From Alcanivorax sp. 24 (lineage in GTDB: Bacteria > Pseudomonadota > Gammaproteobacteria > Pseudomonadales > Alcanivoracaceae): a DNA stretch of 49,960 nucleotides. Where the stretch lies: contig NZ_SNUA01000021.1 in the NCBI RefSeq assembly GCF_004360225.1, positions 15,565-65,524 on the forward strand, given 5' to 3'. The notes below the pieces were generated by a model, which saw only the letters and a program-made list of their open reading frames with translations, searched no databases and had not been told where the DNA came from. The translations under genes and the position numbers were made by a program. Shown in pieces: positions 1 to 8,667 of the stretch (the stretch's first letter is position 1; each line of letters opens with the position of its first letter).

Positions 1-365
1 GTTGCTGTGGGAAGCGGCCTTGGCCGCGAATGCTCCTTCGGGTCGTTGGCAATTCGCTTGCGAGCAAGTCTCCCACAGTGGCTTCGTGGTTCGTTGCTGT
101 GGGAAGCGGTCTTGGCCGCGAATGCTCCTCCAGGCCGTTGGCAATTCGCTTGCAAGCAAGCTTCCCACGGCGGCTTCGTGGTTTGTTGCTGTGGGAAGCG
201 GCCTTGGCCGCGAATGCTCCTTCGGGTCGTTGGCAATCCGCTTGCAAGCAAGTCTCCCACGGCGGCTTCGTGGTTTGTTGCTGTGGGAAGCGGCCTTGGC
301 CGCGAATGCTCCTTCGGGCCGTTGGCAATCCGCTTGCAAGCAAGCTTCCACGGCGGCTTCGTGAT
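1..365. repeat. Tandem REP/REPIN array, about four units of 92 bases
   Basis: The motif GTGGGAAGCGG recurs at 7, 99, 191 and 283, an exact 92-base period. Each unit pairs a GTGGGA-GCGAAT arm with an inverted ATTCGCTTGC-TCCCAC arm, which is the layout of Pseudomonas-type REP doublets. Open reading frames through it are by-products of the period and are not genes. The array probably continues to the left of the window. Confidence 0.85.
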
Positions 366-803
366 CTGGTTTGGGAGACGGCGCTTGGAAAGCGTGACCA
401 TCATCACAAAAACAGATCGGAGAATGTCACTTGTGTGGCGAAGAATATCCTCTTGAAGTCTGCTGAGAATATGAAAATGTTTTGTTTCCGTACCGAAAAG
501 CTTCCTCATTCCATGCCGAAGAGCTGGCGTTATCGCTTTGATACGATTCGCTTTCCTTACTGTCATCGAGCTGTCTTCAACGGATGGGATCATGGCGTTT
601 TGCGATCCGTTATAACCGCTTCATAAAAGTCTGTTCGTTGGGGTTAGTTGGTTGACAAACTTGATGGTATAAAAGAAAAAGACGGGCTGAGAGATTCCTA
701 TTACGGATATGGGAATGACGTTATCAACAGGGAGCGTTTCATCTGTGATCTTTCCGCGCATTTCTTCCGATTGCCTCCTTTCCCAATATCGTAGAGCGGC
801 GTT
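366..803. other. Gene-free leader upstream of vgrG
   Basis: About 440 bases between the REP array and vgrG. It is less GC-rich than the genes that follow. I see no convincing gene. A TTGACA at 652 is followed by TATAAA at 668, but the 10-base gap is too short for a sigma-70 promoter. The promoter of the vgrG operon should lie here or in the array. Confidence 0.4.
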
Positions 804-2942
804 ATGAGCATGCTTGTGCAAGCTTTTCGTTCCTTGATCAACGAGCAGCACAATCGCCTGCTGCGACTGAAGTTTCCCCATGACGACGGACCGGATGCGG
901 TACTGCTGCCGGAGCAGTTGGATGCGGTGGAAGGCTTGTGCCGGGATTTCAGTTATACGGTCACGTTGATATCCGACGATGCCCATCTGAATGCCAAAAG
1001 TTTCATTGGTCGCATGGTGACGCTGGAACTGGTGCGCAAGGATGGCTCTCTTCGCTATTTTAATGGTTATGTTTTCGAGTTTTCCCGGCGCGGTACCGAT
1101 GGCGGCTACGCCACCTATGAAATACAGCTGGGGCCGTGGCTCAGTTTCCTGAAGTTGCGTAAGGATAATTACCTGTTCCAGAACCAGACCGTGGCGGATC
1201 AGACCGCGGAGGTCTTCGCGGATTACCCGTTGCGGGACTATCGTACTCATTTTATCAAACCGGAAGACGATGCCGCGTTAACCTTCGCCATGCAGTGGGA
1301 TGAATCCGACTACAACTATCTGCATCGTCGTTGGGAAGAGCGGGGTTGGTATTACTGGTACGAGCATCGGGCCGACGGCCATACGCTGGTGCTCAGTGAT
1401 GACTCGGCCACCTCGGAACCCGTCGATGGCTCACAACGGGTGCGTTATCACAAGGAAGGAGGCAGCCGGGTCAGCGATGCCATCAGTGAGTGGTTCGCCC
1501 ATCGCCGTTTGGCGTCCACCGCTTACAGCGCTTCCAGCTTCAACTTCAAGAATCCGCAACCGCAGATGGCCAGCGCCGCCACCGTCAATGAGCAGGGCAT
1601 GGTGCCGGACCTGGAGGTTTACGAGTACGCCGGCGCCTACGGTTTCAAGGCCCGGGAGAGCGGAGAAATGCAGAGCCGCCGCCGCATGGAGGAAATCGAG
1701 GCCCACGCCAAGGTGTTCCAGGGTGAGGGGGATTGCAGCCGGTTGCAGCCGGGCCGCTGGTTCGGACTGGTGGATCATTTCGATCATGATGTGGAGGAGG
1801 AGAGCGACCACCAGTTCCTGGTGGTGGAGGCGCACCATCAGGCGCGCAACAATTACCTCGGCAAGGAGTCGGCTTCCCATTACGAAAACCGCTTTCAGTG
1901 TCTGCGCAAGAAAGTGCCCTGGCGACCCGGGCGCGGCTTCAACAGCCAGCAGCCCAAACTGTACGGGCTGATGACCGCCACCGTGGTCGGCCCCAGTGGC
2001 GAGGAGATTTATTGCGACGAGTATGGGCGGGTGCGGCTGCAGTTTCATTTCGACCGCGAGGGCCAGAGTAATGAGGCCAGTTCCTGTTGGGTCCGGGTGG
2101 CCTCTAACTGGGCCGGTGAGCGCTTTGGTTTCATGGCGGTGCCGCGCATTGGTCAGGAAGTGCTGGTCCAGTTTCTGGACGGTGACCCGGATAAGCCGAT
2201 CATCACCGGCCGGGTCTATAACCAGGCCAATATGCCGCCGTGGGATCTGCCCGCCAACAAAACCCAGACCGGGATCCTGACCCGTTCCAGCCAGGGCGGC
2301 GGTTATGACAACGCCAACGCCATCCGCTTCGAGGACAAGAAGGGCGAGGAGCAGCTCTGGATCCACGCGGAAAAGAACCAGGATATTGAGGTCGAGAATG
2401 ACGAGACCCACTGGGTCGGCCAGGATCGCGTCAAAACCATCGACCGTGATGAAACCAGCCACATCAAACGCGACCGCACCGAAACCGTGGATCGCGATGA
2501 AACCATCACGGTGCACAACAACCGCACCGAAAGGGTGGACCAGAACGAGACCATTTCCATCGGTGCCAATCGCACCGAGGACGTGGGCGGCAATGAGAAT
2601 GTGGTGATCGGCGGCAACCAGACCGAATTGATCAAACAGGCCAAGGCGGAAACCGTGGCCCTGGCCAAGGCGCTGACCATCGGCGGTGCTTATCAGGTTT
2701 CCGTGGGCGCGGCCATGAACACCACCGTGGGGTTGTCCCAGTCGGAGCAGGTGGGGATCAATAAATCGGTTCTGGTGGGCAAGCGTTTCACCATCAATGC
2801 GCGGGATGAGCTGGCCATCACCGTCGGCAAGTCCTCGCTGGTGATGAAGTCCGATGGCACCGTGCGCATCAATGGCGTGCAGTTTGAATTCGGTGCCAGC
2901 GGGCCGGTTCACATCATCGGCAAGGACGTGGATATCAACTAG
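804..2942 (+). CDS. vgrG: Type VI secretion spike protein VgrG
   Basis: 712 residues, normal for a VgrG. It forms the trimeric tip of the T6SS tube and carries effectors out of the cell. The first ~400 residues match the gp27-like base (phage late control D family), including the region WDESDYNYLHRRWEERGW. A gp5-type OB domain begins near YGLMTATVVGP and contains CDEYGRVRLQFHFD and GDPDKPIITGRVYN. The C-terminus is a run of short repeats such as DRDETITVHNNRTERVDQNE, which fold as the beta-helix needle. There is no C-terminal effector extension, so cargo is expected to come from the downstream genes. The start at 804 has a weak ribosome binding site. It is followed immediately by the DUF2169 gene and so heads the effector operon. 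Confidence 0.97.
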   Translation: MSMLVQAFRSLINEQHNRLLRLKFPHDDGPDAVLLPEQLDAVEGLCRDFSYTVTLISDDAHLNAKSFIGRMVTLELVRKDGSLRYFNGYVFEFSRRGTDGGYATYEIQLGPWLSFLKLRKDNYLFQNQTVADQTAEVFADYPLRDYRTHFIKPEDDAALTFAMQWDESDYNYLHRRWEERGWYYWYEHRADGHTLVLSDDSATSEPVDGSQRVRYHKEGGSRVSDAISEWFAHRRLASTAYSASSFNFKNPQPQMASAATVNEQGMVPDLEVYEYAGAYGFKARESGEMQSRRRMEEIEAHAKVFQGEGDCSRLQPGRWFGLVDHFDHDVEEESDHQFLVVEAHHQARNNYLGKESASHYENRFQCLRKKVPWRPGRGFNSQQPKLYGLMTATVVGPSGEEIYCDEYGRVRLQFHFDREGQSNEASSCWVRVASNWAGERFGFMAVPRIGQEVLVQFLDGDPDKPIITGRVYNQANMPPWDLPANKTQTGILTRSSQGGGYDNANAIRFEDKKGEEQLWIHAEKNQDIEVENDETHWVGQDRVKTIDRDETSHIKRDRTETVDRDETITVHNNRTERVDQNETISIGANRTEDVGGNENVVIGGNQTELIKQAKAETVALAKALTIGGAYQVSVGAAMNTTVGLSQSEQVGINKSVLVGKRFTINARDELAITVGKSSLVMKSDGTVRINGVQFEFGASGPVHIIGKDVDIN

Positions 2943-2945
2943 GTG

Positions 2946-4316
2946 ATGATGGAATTCCGCAACCTCACGCCTTTCGATGCGCTTTGCTACGGTGGTCTGG
3001 ATCCGGCCGGCGCCGAGCATCGAATTATCGCGATGAAAGTGGGCTACCGTCTTGTACCCGACGACAACGAGGCCGGCGTGTTTCATGCCCGGGTGGTGGA
3101 CGATGAGCCGCTGCCGTTGTGTATGGAAGACCGTTACTACGGAGAGCCGGGGCACTCCAGTGCTTTCGAGGAAAGCGATCTGGCGCCATACAAACCCAAG
3201 TGCGATGTCCTGCTCAGAGGGCAGGCTCACGCGCCCGGGGGCAAGCCATCCCGATCATGGCGGGTGCGCTTCAAACTGAGTCTGCCGGTGGCTCCCGCGG
3301 AGATACAGACACCGCCGCCGCGGCCGCTGAATCCCCGTATGCCGTTGTCGGAAAAACAGCGGGATCAGTGGCAGCTTGAGCTTCAGCAGGCGGAGCGGAC
3401 TCGATTACAGGCGCCCACCGCCCGCGTGCTGATGGACAAGGTGCTCCAAGTCACCGGGGAGCGTTATTTCAAACGCCGCTGGGGACGCTGGTGGCTGTCC
3501 CGCCCGGCCCGTGCGCGGACGGTGCCGTTGCGCTGGGAATATGCCTTTGGTGGGCGTAGTGAAGTCGCCAATCCCGGCCATGCCGGCGATCCGTCCGCGC
3601 CGTCTCATTGGCTTAACGAAGTCTGTTTCAGTAACCCTTTGGGCCGCGGCTGGATCGAGCGCCGTCATCGCCGCCTGGCGAACAAAGCCGGTCAACCGCT
3701 GACCCGGCTGCCGGCGCCACGAATTGAAAACCCGCAACAGCCATGCCGTGAGCTGGTGCGGGGCCGTCATCCGGACGGTGAACAGGATGCCCGGGCAATG
3801 GCGGATCTGGCTGCTGAATATGGTGCCACGCCGGCGGGATTTGGCATTGTCGGCCGCGCCTGGGCGCCACGGCTGGCTCATGCCGGGACTTACGACGATG
3901 ACTGGCTGCAACAGCGCTGGCCGGGTTTGCCGGAGAACTTCGATTTCGCCTATTGGAATGGCGCGCCGGTGGATCAACAGATCGAGTATCCGTTGCCGGG
4001 AACGCGTCTTGAGTTGTGGCATCTGACCGACCCGTCGCAAACACCGCGCGGTTATCTGCGAACCGAGCTGCCGCAACACAAGCCCTTTGTTTTGCTGCGC
4101 ATGGAGAACGGCGCCATGGTGCCGATGCCGCTGCTGACCGACACCCTGATCGTCGATACCGACACCATGGAGCTGCATGTGACGCATCGGATTTCGATTC
4201 CCCAAGGGACGCCGGTACGTGCCATCGAAGCCCGGTTTGAGACCGATCCGGAAGCGCCATTGGTAAAGGTGGATCAGACCAGGCTTGAAGTGGAGGAAAC
4301 CACGGATGGCGGATGA
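2946..4316 (+). CDS. DUF2169 family T6SS adaptor protein
   Basis: About 456 residues. The opening MEFRNLTPFDALCYGG and the stretch RGQAHAPGG are typical of DUF2169 proteins, which sit between vgrG and PAAR-like effectors and are thought to help load the effector onto the spike. It begins 3 bases after the vgrG stop; GTG at 2943 and ATG at 2946 and 2949 are all possible starts. Its stop overlaps the first codons of the next gene by 11 bases, so the two are probably translationally coupled. No signal peptide or membrane segment is visible, which fits a cytoplasmic loading factor. Confidence 0.9.
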   Translation: MMEFRNLTPFDALCYGGLDPAGAEHRIIAMKVGYRLVPDDNEAGVFHARVVDDEPLPLCMEDRYYGEPGHSSAFEESDLAPYKPKCDVLLRGQAHAPGGKPSRSWRVRFKLSLPVAPAEIQTPPPRPLNPRMPLSEKQRDQWQLELQQAERTRLQAPTARVLMDKVLQVTGERYFKRRWGRWWLSRPARARTVPLRWEYAFGGRSEVANPGHAGDPSAPSHWLNEVCFSNPLGRGWIERRHRRLANKAGQPLTRLPAPRIENPQQPCRELVRGRHPDGEQDARAMADLAAEYGATPAGFGIVGRAWAPRLAHAGTYDDDWLQQRWPGLPENFDFAYWNGAPVDQQIEYPLPGTRLELWHLTDPSQTPRGYLRTELPQHKPFVLLRMENGAMVPMPLLTDTLIVDTDTMELHVTHRISIPQGTPVRAIEARFETDPEAPLVKVDQTRLEVEETTDGG

Positions 4317-5304
4317 TTACATTGCCCGCAAGCAAGGTGGCTGGAAGGTGGTCAGCCTGGCCCCGGATGTTTGCAAGACGCCGATGGGCAGTAGCACGCC
4401 GCCGGTGCCGTACCCGGTTACCGCCGAGCTGGCACAGAGCGGCAAGACCGCGGCCACGGTGCGTGCCAACGGCCATGAATTGGTGCTGTTCGACGCCAGT
4501 CTGGTGCCCAAAACCCTGGGGGATGCCGCCGGCAGTGCCAAGGGGGTGAAGAGTGGTACGGTGGGGGCGGCGAGCTGGCCCAAGGGACGCAGCAGCAGCG
4601 TCTTTGTACAGGGCAAGCCGATTGTTCGCCATGACGACGAATTCTGGATGAACGGCAGCCATGGTGGCAACTGGACCATCGCCGAGCTATTGAAAGTGTT
4701 ATGCCCCAAGGATAAGGACGTGGTGGACGATCTGGCCGAGACCGATGTCTACATTGCCGACGATATCTACTATGACGACCTTATCTACGACGGCAGCCAA
4801 TGGATTGTTGACCGCTTTCCTGGCGGCGGCTCCTGGGGCGGCGATTCTTTATTGATGCTGGCTACCGGTTCCGCGCAGGCCGCCGCAACCACCGCTTATC
4901 ACGAGCTGATACACAAACATCAGGACCCGTCCATGAGCCGGCAGGCGATGGAGGAAGACGCTTACTACAGAACCGAGGCGTGGACCATTGAACGGGGGAT
5001 GGCAGCCCCGAGTATCGACGGGTTCGAGTTCAGGACCACCAATGCGGATGGCGCGCTCGTGCCGAACCGGGATGACATCGAACGGTTCGTACAAGAGACT
5101 TATCCTATCCCGGCGGTTCCAAACGCCCCCTTTCCGGTGGGAGTGACCGCTTCCGGTGACGTGCAACTGAGCGATGGCAATACCCGACCACCGGAGAAAG
5201 GAGACCGCATAGCGGGGCAGGAGGAGACGGCACGTAAAAGAAAAGTGCCCCGCTCGGTATGGAAGTGCCCGGGTGAAGGCGACACCCCGCCTGAGGAGGA
5301 ATGA
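4306..5304 (+). CDS. PAAR-like (DUF4150) T6SS effector with HExxH metallopeptidase motif
   Basis: 332 residues starting MADDYIARKQGG; the track start upstream lies inside the previous gene. Residues ~5-125 match the DUF4150 PAAR-like fold (KVVSLAPDVCKTPMGSSTPPVPYP, later PIVRHDDEFWMNGSHGGN), which caps the VgrG tip. The C-terminal part is the probable toxin. It contains HELIH at residues 199-203, a zinc metallopeptidase HExxH motif, followed by acidic residues E216, E217 and E224 that could give the third zinc ligand. The tail after ~290 is basic and proline-rich. The next gene, a lipoprotein, is the likely immunity partner. The PAAR-like and effector roles are firm. The peptidase activity is inferred from the motif alone; it could act on periplasmic proteins or peptidoglycan. 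Confidence 0.82.
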   Translation: MADDYIARKQGGWKVVSLAPDVCKTPMGSSTPPVPYPVTAELAQSGKTAATVRANGHELVLFDASLVPKTLGDAAGSAKGVKSGTVGAASWPKGRSSSVFVQGKPIVRHDDEFWMNGSHGGNWTIAELLKVLCPKDKDVVDDLAETDVYIADDIYYDDLIYDGSQWIVDRFPGGGSWGGDSLLMLATGSAQAAATTAYHELIHKHQDPSMSRQAMEEDAYYRTEAWTIERGMAAPSIDGFEFRTTNADGALVPNRDDIERFVQETYPIPAVPNAPFPVGVTASGDVQLSDGNTRPPEKGDRIAGQEETARKRKVPRSVWKCPGEGDTPPEEE

Positions 5305-5306
5305 AT

Positions 5307-5783
5307 ATGCTCAGGGACATGGAGCGTTGCTGGTTTTTGTTGGGTCTCTTGTGCCTGACGGCCCTGACTCAGGCCTGCGTTGGAAACAATAACGGAAATA
5401 ACAGCGGGCAGCCCCCGCCAATGGATACCACCATGAGCAGCATCGAAGTGAATACCGCCGATGGCGTCCACCCGCTCACCATGGCGGATCTGGAAGCGCT
5501 CAAAGCAAACCTGATTGAAGTCTTGTCCGAAAAAAAGCCGGAGCAGGACTACGGCTTCCTGATCGGCGAGCTGCGCGACCATTCCGCGCCCATGATCAGT
5601 GAAGACGGCGTGGCCAGGATAGGAGGCTGGCGCCTCACGGAAATTTCCGGGAAGCCGGTGTTCGAACGGCAGCAGATGCCGCGGGCGCCGTTGATGCGTT
5701 TTTTCCATGCGCCGATTGCCTTGGACAAAGACGGTCGCTGGCGGGTGGCGGACGTCATCATCGTCAAGGTGCGGGGCCGCTAA
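5307..5783 (+). CDS. Small lipoprotein, candidate immunity protein to the metallopeptidase effector
   Basis: 158 residues from ATG 5307. I prefer 5307 over 5301 because AGGAGG ends at 5299, which leaves 7 bases to 5307 but only 1 to 5301. The N-terminus has a charged start, a hydrophobic core (WFLLGLLCLTALTQ) and a cysteine at residue 24 followed by VGNNNGNNSG. This is a lipoprotein signal, although the lipobox TQAC is not ideal. The rest is soluble and unrecognised. It begins at the stop of the effector gene. Periplasmic exposure is what an immunity protein against a periplasm-acting T6SS toxin would need. The role is inferred from position and export only. Confidence 0.6.
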   Translation: MLRDMERCWFLLGLLCLTALTQACVGNNNGNNSGQPPPMDTTMSSIEVNTADGVHPLTMADLEALKANLIEVLSEKKPEQDYGFLIGELRDHSAPMISEDGVARIGGWRLTEISGKPVFERQQMPRAPLMRFFHAPIALDKDGRWRVADVIIVKVRGR

Positions 5784-5813
5784 GCAGCGGGACCGGAGCG
5801 ATTATGGGAAAGG

Positions 5814-7025
5814 ATGCCGGAGATGGATGACGTCATCGTACTCCCCCCGATCACGATCTACGGGGGCAGGGAACTGCCGAACGGCGATTGGCTGCATGTG
5901 GACCCCAGAACCGAGGGGGTTCTCATGGAGGTGTTCCCGGCGGATGAGACCATCGAAACGCCGCTGTCCCGGGAACTGCTCAGCTACGATGACTACGCCG
6001 CCTATCGGGAGGCTCACCCGGAACTGGATCTGCCGGAGTTCGAACCGCCGGACGAGGAGGAAGAGCAAGCGTCCATTGGCCGCCAGAACCGCTCCATTCA
6101 GAGCCACGGCGGTGGTAACACCATAGGGCGAGTGGTTGGCGAAACCGGCGCCACTCCGGGACCGGCCAGCGAGGCCAACCCTCCGGTGGAATCGGAAACC
6201 GAAGAAGAGGATGGGTTCTGGTCCCGGAACGGTGAAGGCATTCTGGATGGCACCCAGTTGGTCCTTGATGGCGCAGGCTTGATTCCTGTGGTCGGAGAGG
6301 TGGCCGACGGGATCAATGCCCTGGTCAGCCTGGCACGCGGCGACTACGCCGGCGCCGCCCTGTCCGCAGCCGCCATGATTCCCTTCGCCGGTTGGGGTGC
6401 CACAGCCGCCAAGGGTGTGCGCAAAGGAGCGGACGCCCTGGAAGGTGCGGGCAAGGGGGCCAGGGAAGCGACGGAGCAGGGGGCAAAAAGGGCGGATGAG
6501 CCTTCAACGGGCGGCGGCGGTAAAGATGGAAAAGGCGATGGCGCTAAAACCAAGGGGCGGGGGAAATGTGTTCTCAGGCCTTACCGGCCCGACACGTGTA
6601 AGGCGGAAAGTAAGATTGGACATCACGTCGTTCCCGATCGAGCGTTCAGACTTGGAGCTCGTAAAGGCGCTGGAAGACGTCAGATCCCTGGTGGTTTATC
6701 CGAGCCAGAGGGCCTTGTGATTTGCCTGACTAGAAGCCAGCATACCCGAGTGCACCGGCTATACGATCAAAAGTATGAGCCTGGAATCGGTGCACTTGGT
6801 TCCCCTCCGGGAACGGCCAGCCTGCTTGCTTTAGAGATGGCGGGGGCTAAAGCCGCGGCTTCGGTCACCGGTTGCAAGACATCCAGCCTCGCGGCTCAGT
6901 TACGCGCTTACCATCAGGCGAAGGGAATGGGGCCGGATTTCAAGGTCAGGGCTAATAAGAGCGGCAAACTGACGCGTGAGCTGTCGTTTGGCGACTTGGG
7001 TAGTGAAGGCCCCGGGGAATTCTAG
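5814..7025 (+). CDS. Polymorphic toxin with C-terminal GHH-type nuclease domain, probable T6SS effector
   Basis: 403 residues (ATG 5823 is an alternative start with better ribosome-site spacing). Residues 1-90 are acidic and unrecognised. Residues ~145-205 (LDGAGLIPVVGEVADGINAL, then GDYAGAAL and MIPFAGWGATAAKG) are the hydrophobic glycine-rich segment that often precedes toxin domains in polymorphic toxins. A low-complexity Gly/Lys linker follows at 205-250. The C-terminal domain has GHHVVP at 269-274 and SQHTRVHRLYD at 308-318, with His 270, 271, 310 and 314. This resembles the His-Me finger (HNH-like) Tox-GHH nucleases. There is no PAAR domain, so loading may use VgrG or the adaptor. The next gene is the likely immunity gene. 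Nuclease assignment is from motif recognition. Confidence 0.75.
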   Translation: MPEMDDVIVLPPITIYGGRELPNGDWLHVDPRTEGVLMEVFPADETIETPLSRELLSYDDYAAYREAHPELDLPEFEPPDEEEEQASIGRQNRSIQSHGGGNTIGRVVGETGATPGPASEANPPVESETEEEDGFWSRNGEGILDGTQLVLDGAGLIPVVGEVADGINALVSLARGDYAGAALSAAAMIPFAGWGATAAKGVRKGADALEGAGKGAREATEQGAKRADEPSTGGGGKDGKGDGAKTKGRGKCVLRPYRPDTCKAESKIGHHVVPDRAFRLGARKGAGRRQIPGGLSEPEGLVICLTRSQHTRVHRLYDQKYEPGIGALGSPPGTASLLALEMAGAKAAASVTGCKTSSLAAQLRAYHQAKGMGPDFKVRANKSGKLTRELSFGDLGSEGPGEF

Positions 7026-7038
7026 AGAAGGCAATACT

Positions 7039-8061
7039 ATGTCAAACACGAAAGGTTCACCGATTACATTCGTAAATGGTTGCGCAATAAATCGGGATAT
7101 GTTTTACATCGCTTCTTCCCCGGACGTCTGGGCCGAGTCGGAAGATACTCCTTATTCCGTGATGTTTATTTACCAGGATCAGACGGAAGAGAAATGGTTC
7201 TATCATGAGCTGCCGGGCTGGGAGGTGGTCTCAACGTGTTTCCCAGAGCCAAGGGCCAACGAAACACGAAAGGCCTATGCACTTAGTATCGACGGCGAAG
7301 TCGAATGCTACAGCCGGGATGGCGTCACCGTTGAAGTGATCGACGACGCCGGCGATAAGGACGGCGGCCCGAATTACGGTCCGGTGAACAGAATCCGTAA
7401 GCTGGGCAAACACCTGTATGTTTGCGGTCATGGCGGCCAGGTCTACAGAAATGTGGATACGGGGTGGGAGCATTGTGATGCTGGTCTGCTGCAGGCTCCT
7501 GCTTCCGTTCAGAACTCTTCGGGAATAACGGAAGAAGAGCGGAAAAAAATGATCCAGAGCATGATCGATGCAATGGATCATGAAATCGCGCTTTATGATA
7601 TCAACGGCCCGAATGAGGATGACCTGTATGTCGTCGGTAGTGATGGCTTTATGGCTCACTACGATGGCAAGGTCTGGAACCAGTTGGATCGTGTTACCGG
7701 TTCCCACCTGAATTGTATTCATGTCGTATCGCCTTCGGAGCTGTGGATCGCGGGGAGTGCGGGGACGGTGCTGCGGGGCAATGCGCGGCAGGGTTTCAAC
7801 GTTGTTGCCCGAAAAACATCGGAATGGGATTTTTTGTCCATTACTTCCTATGAGGGCGCCGTTTACCTTTCCGCTGACGACGGCATTTATTCCATGCGGA
7901 ATCAGAAGCCGGAACGCCTGGATATCAGTGATAAACTGAATTTGAGAGACGTCTCCGATATTGAAGCCAAAGATGGTGTTCTTTGGGCTCTTTCGCCGAA
8001 AAAACTGCTTCGCTTCGACGGTAATGAGTGGGAGTGCTTTGAACATCCGAACAACCAGTAA
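7039..8061 (+). CDS. Beta-propeller-like cytoplasmic protein, candidate immunity to the GHH nuclease
   Basis: 340 residues, start ATG 7039 with GAGAAGG seven bases upstream. Short repeated segments of the type LYVCGHGGQVYR, LYVVGSDGFMAHYDGKVWN and LWIAGSAGTVLRG, each about 50-60 residues apart, suggest a WD/Ycf48-like beta-propeller. There is no signal peptide or membrane segment, so it should stay in the cytoplasm, where a nuclease toxin would act. It follows the nuclease gene by 13 bases. Parts of this gene are repeated in degraded form at 9585-9819, which suggests that immunity genes here duplicate. The immunity role is inferred. Confidence 0.65.
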   Translation: MSNTKGSPITFVNGCAINRDMFYIASSPDVWAESEDTPYSVMFIYQDQTEEKWFYHELPGWEVVSTCFPEPRANETRKAYALSIDGEVECYSRDGVTVEVIDDAGDKDGGPNYGPVNRIRKLGKHLYVCGHGGQVYRNVDTGWEHCDAGLLQAPASVQNSSGITEEERKKMIQSMIDAMDHEIALYDINGPNEDDLYVVGSDGFMAHYDGKVWNQLDRVTGSHLNCIHVVSPSELWIAGSAGTVLRGNARQGFNVVARKTSEWDFLSITSYEGAVYLSADDGIYSMRNQKPERLDISDKLNLRDVSDIEAKDGVLWALSPKKLLRFDGNEWECFEHPNNQ

Positions 8062-8126
8062 GCTCGGTTTTGATACAGTAAATCAATATTTTCCTGTTTT
8101 TATGGGATCAAGATGGTTTGTCTTGA

Positions 8127-8597
8127 ATGAAAGAGTGCAACGAAGCCATAGCGCTAATTCAAAAGAATCCTGATGTTGGAACCTTTGTCGGGCCACCTGA
8201 AGAAAGGTTGATTGAGCTCGCTGAAAAGGCTTTGGGGCAGGTGTTCCCTCCTTCTTATCGACGTTTTACTCTGTAGCTGGGGGCCGGTAATTTCGGTGCG
8301 GTGGAGATCTATGGAGTGATTGATGATGACTTTGAGAACTCCTCGATTCCTGACGGCGTTTGGTACACCCTTCATCTAAGGGCCACACAGGGATTGCCTG
8401 CCCACTTTCTGGCCATTGGCGAAGATGGGATGGGAGGGGTGATGTGCATTGATTGTCGCGAAGACGGGAATGGAGAAGGTCCGGTCCTCGTGGTACGCCT
8501 GGGAGCTCCCGAATCGGTGGCCCAGGAAAAGGTTGCCAGCGATTTCGGTACTTATCTTTTGGAAATGGTCATCACTGAGCTTGAGGAAGAAGGTTAG
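8127..8597 (+). pseudogene. SMI1/KNR4 (SUKH) family immunity gene interrupted by an in-frame stop
   Basis: One frame from ATG 8127 to 8597 encodes a SUKH-type protein of about 156 residues. The first part contains ERLIELAEKALGQVFPPSYR and the second LGAGNFGAVEIYGVIDDD, continuing to VVRLGAPESVAQEKVASDFG. The two are separated only by TAG at 8274-8276 (codon 50), at a position where the family has Glu or another residue in FxxELGAGNFG; a single G-to-T change of GAG would explain it. SUKH proteins are the commonest immunity proteins of nuclease and other polymorphic toxins. Read-through, a restart at 8301 or a sequencing error are possible. No strong ribosome binding site is visible. Confidence 0.75.
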
Positions 8598-8667
8598 GTT
8601 CGCCATCGAGCTTGATTACTCATGCACCTTCGCTGGTTGATTGTTAATCCTTCATGGTCAGCCTTTT

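Noticed and set aside
1-626. Long open frames through the first 600 bases
   Set aside because: They are read from the 92-base REP repeat in all three frames and encode no recognisable protein.
640-680. Sigma-70 promoter before vgrG
   Set aside because: TTGACA and TATAAA are only 10 bases apart.
1431-3230. 599-codon minus-strand frame opposite vgrG
   Set aside because: Shadow of the high-GC vgrG and DUF2169 genes; the translated product has no family features, whereas the plus strand encodes clear domains.
3405-4205. Minus-strand frames over the DUF2169 gene
   Set aside because: No family signal; composition is explained by the opposite gene.
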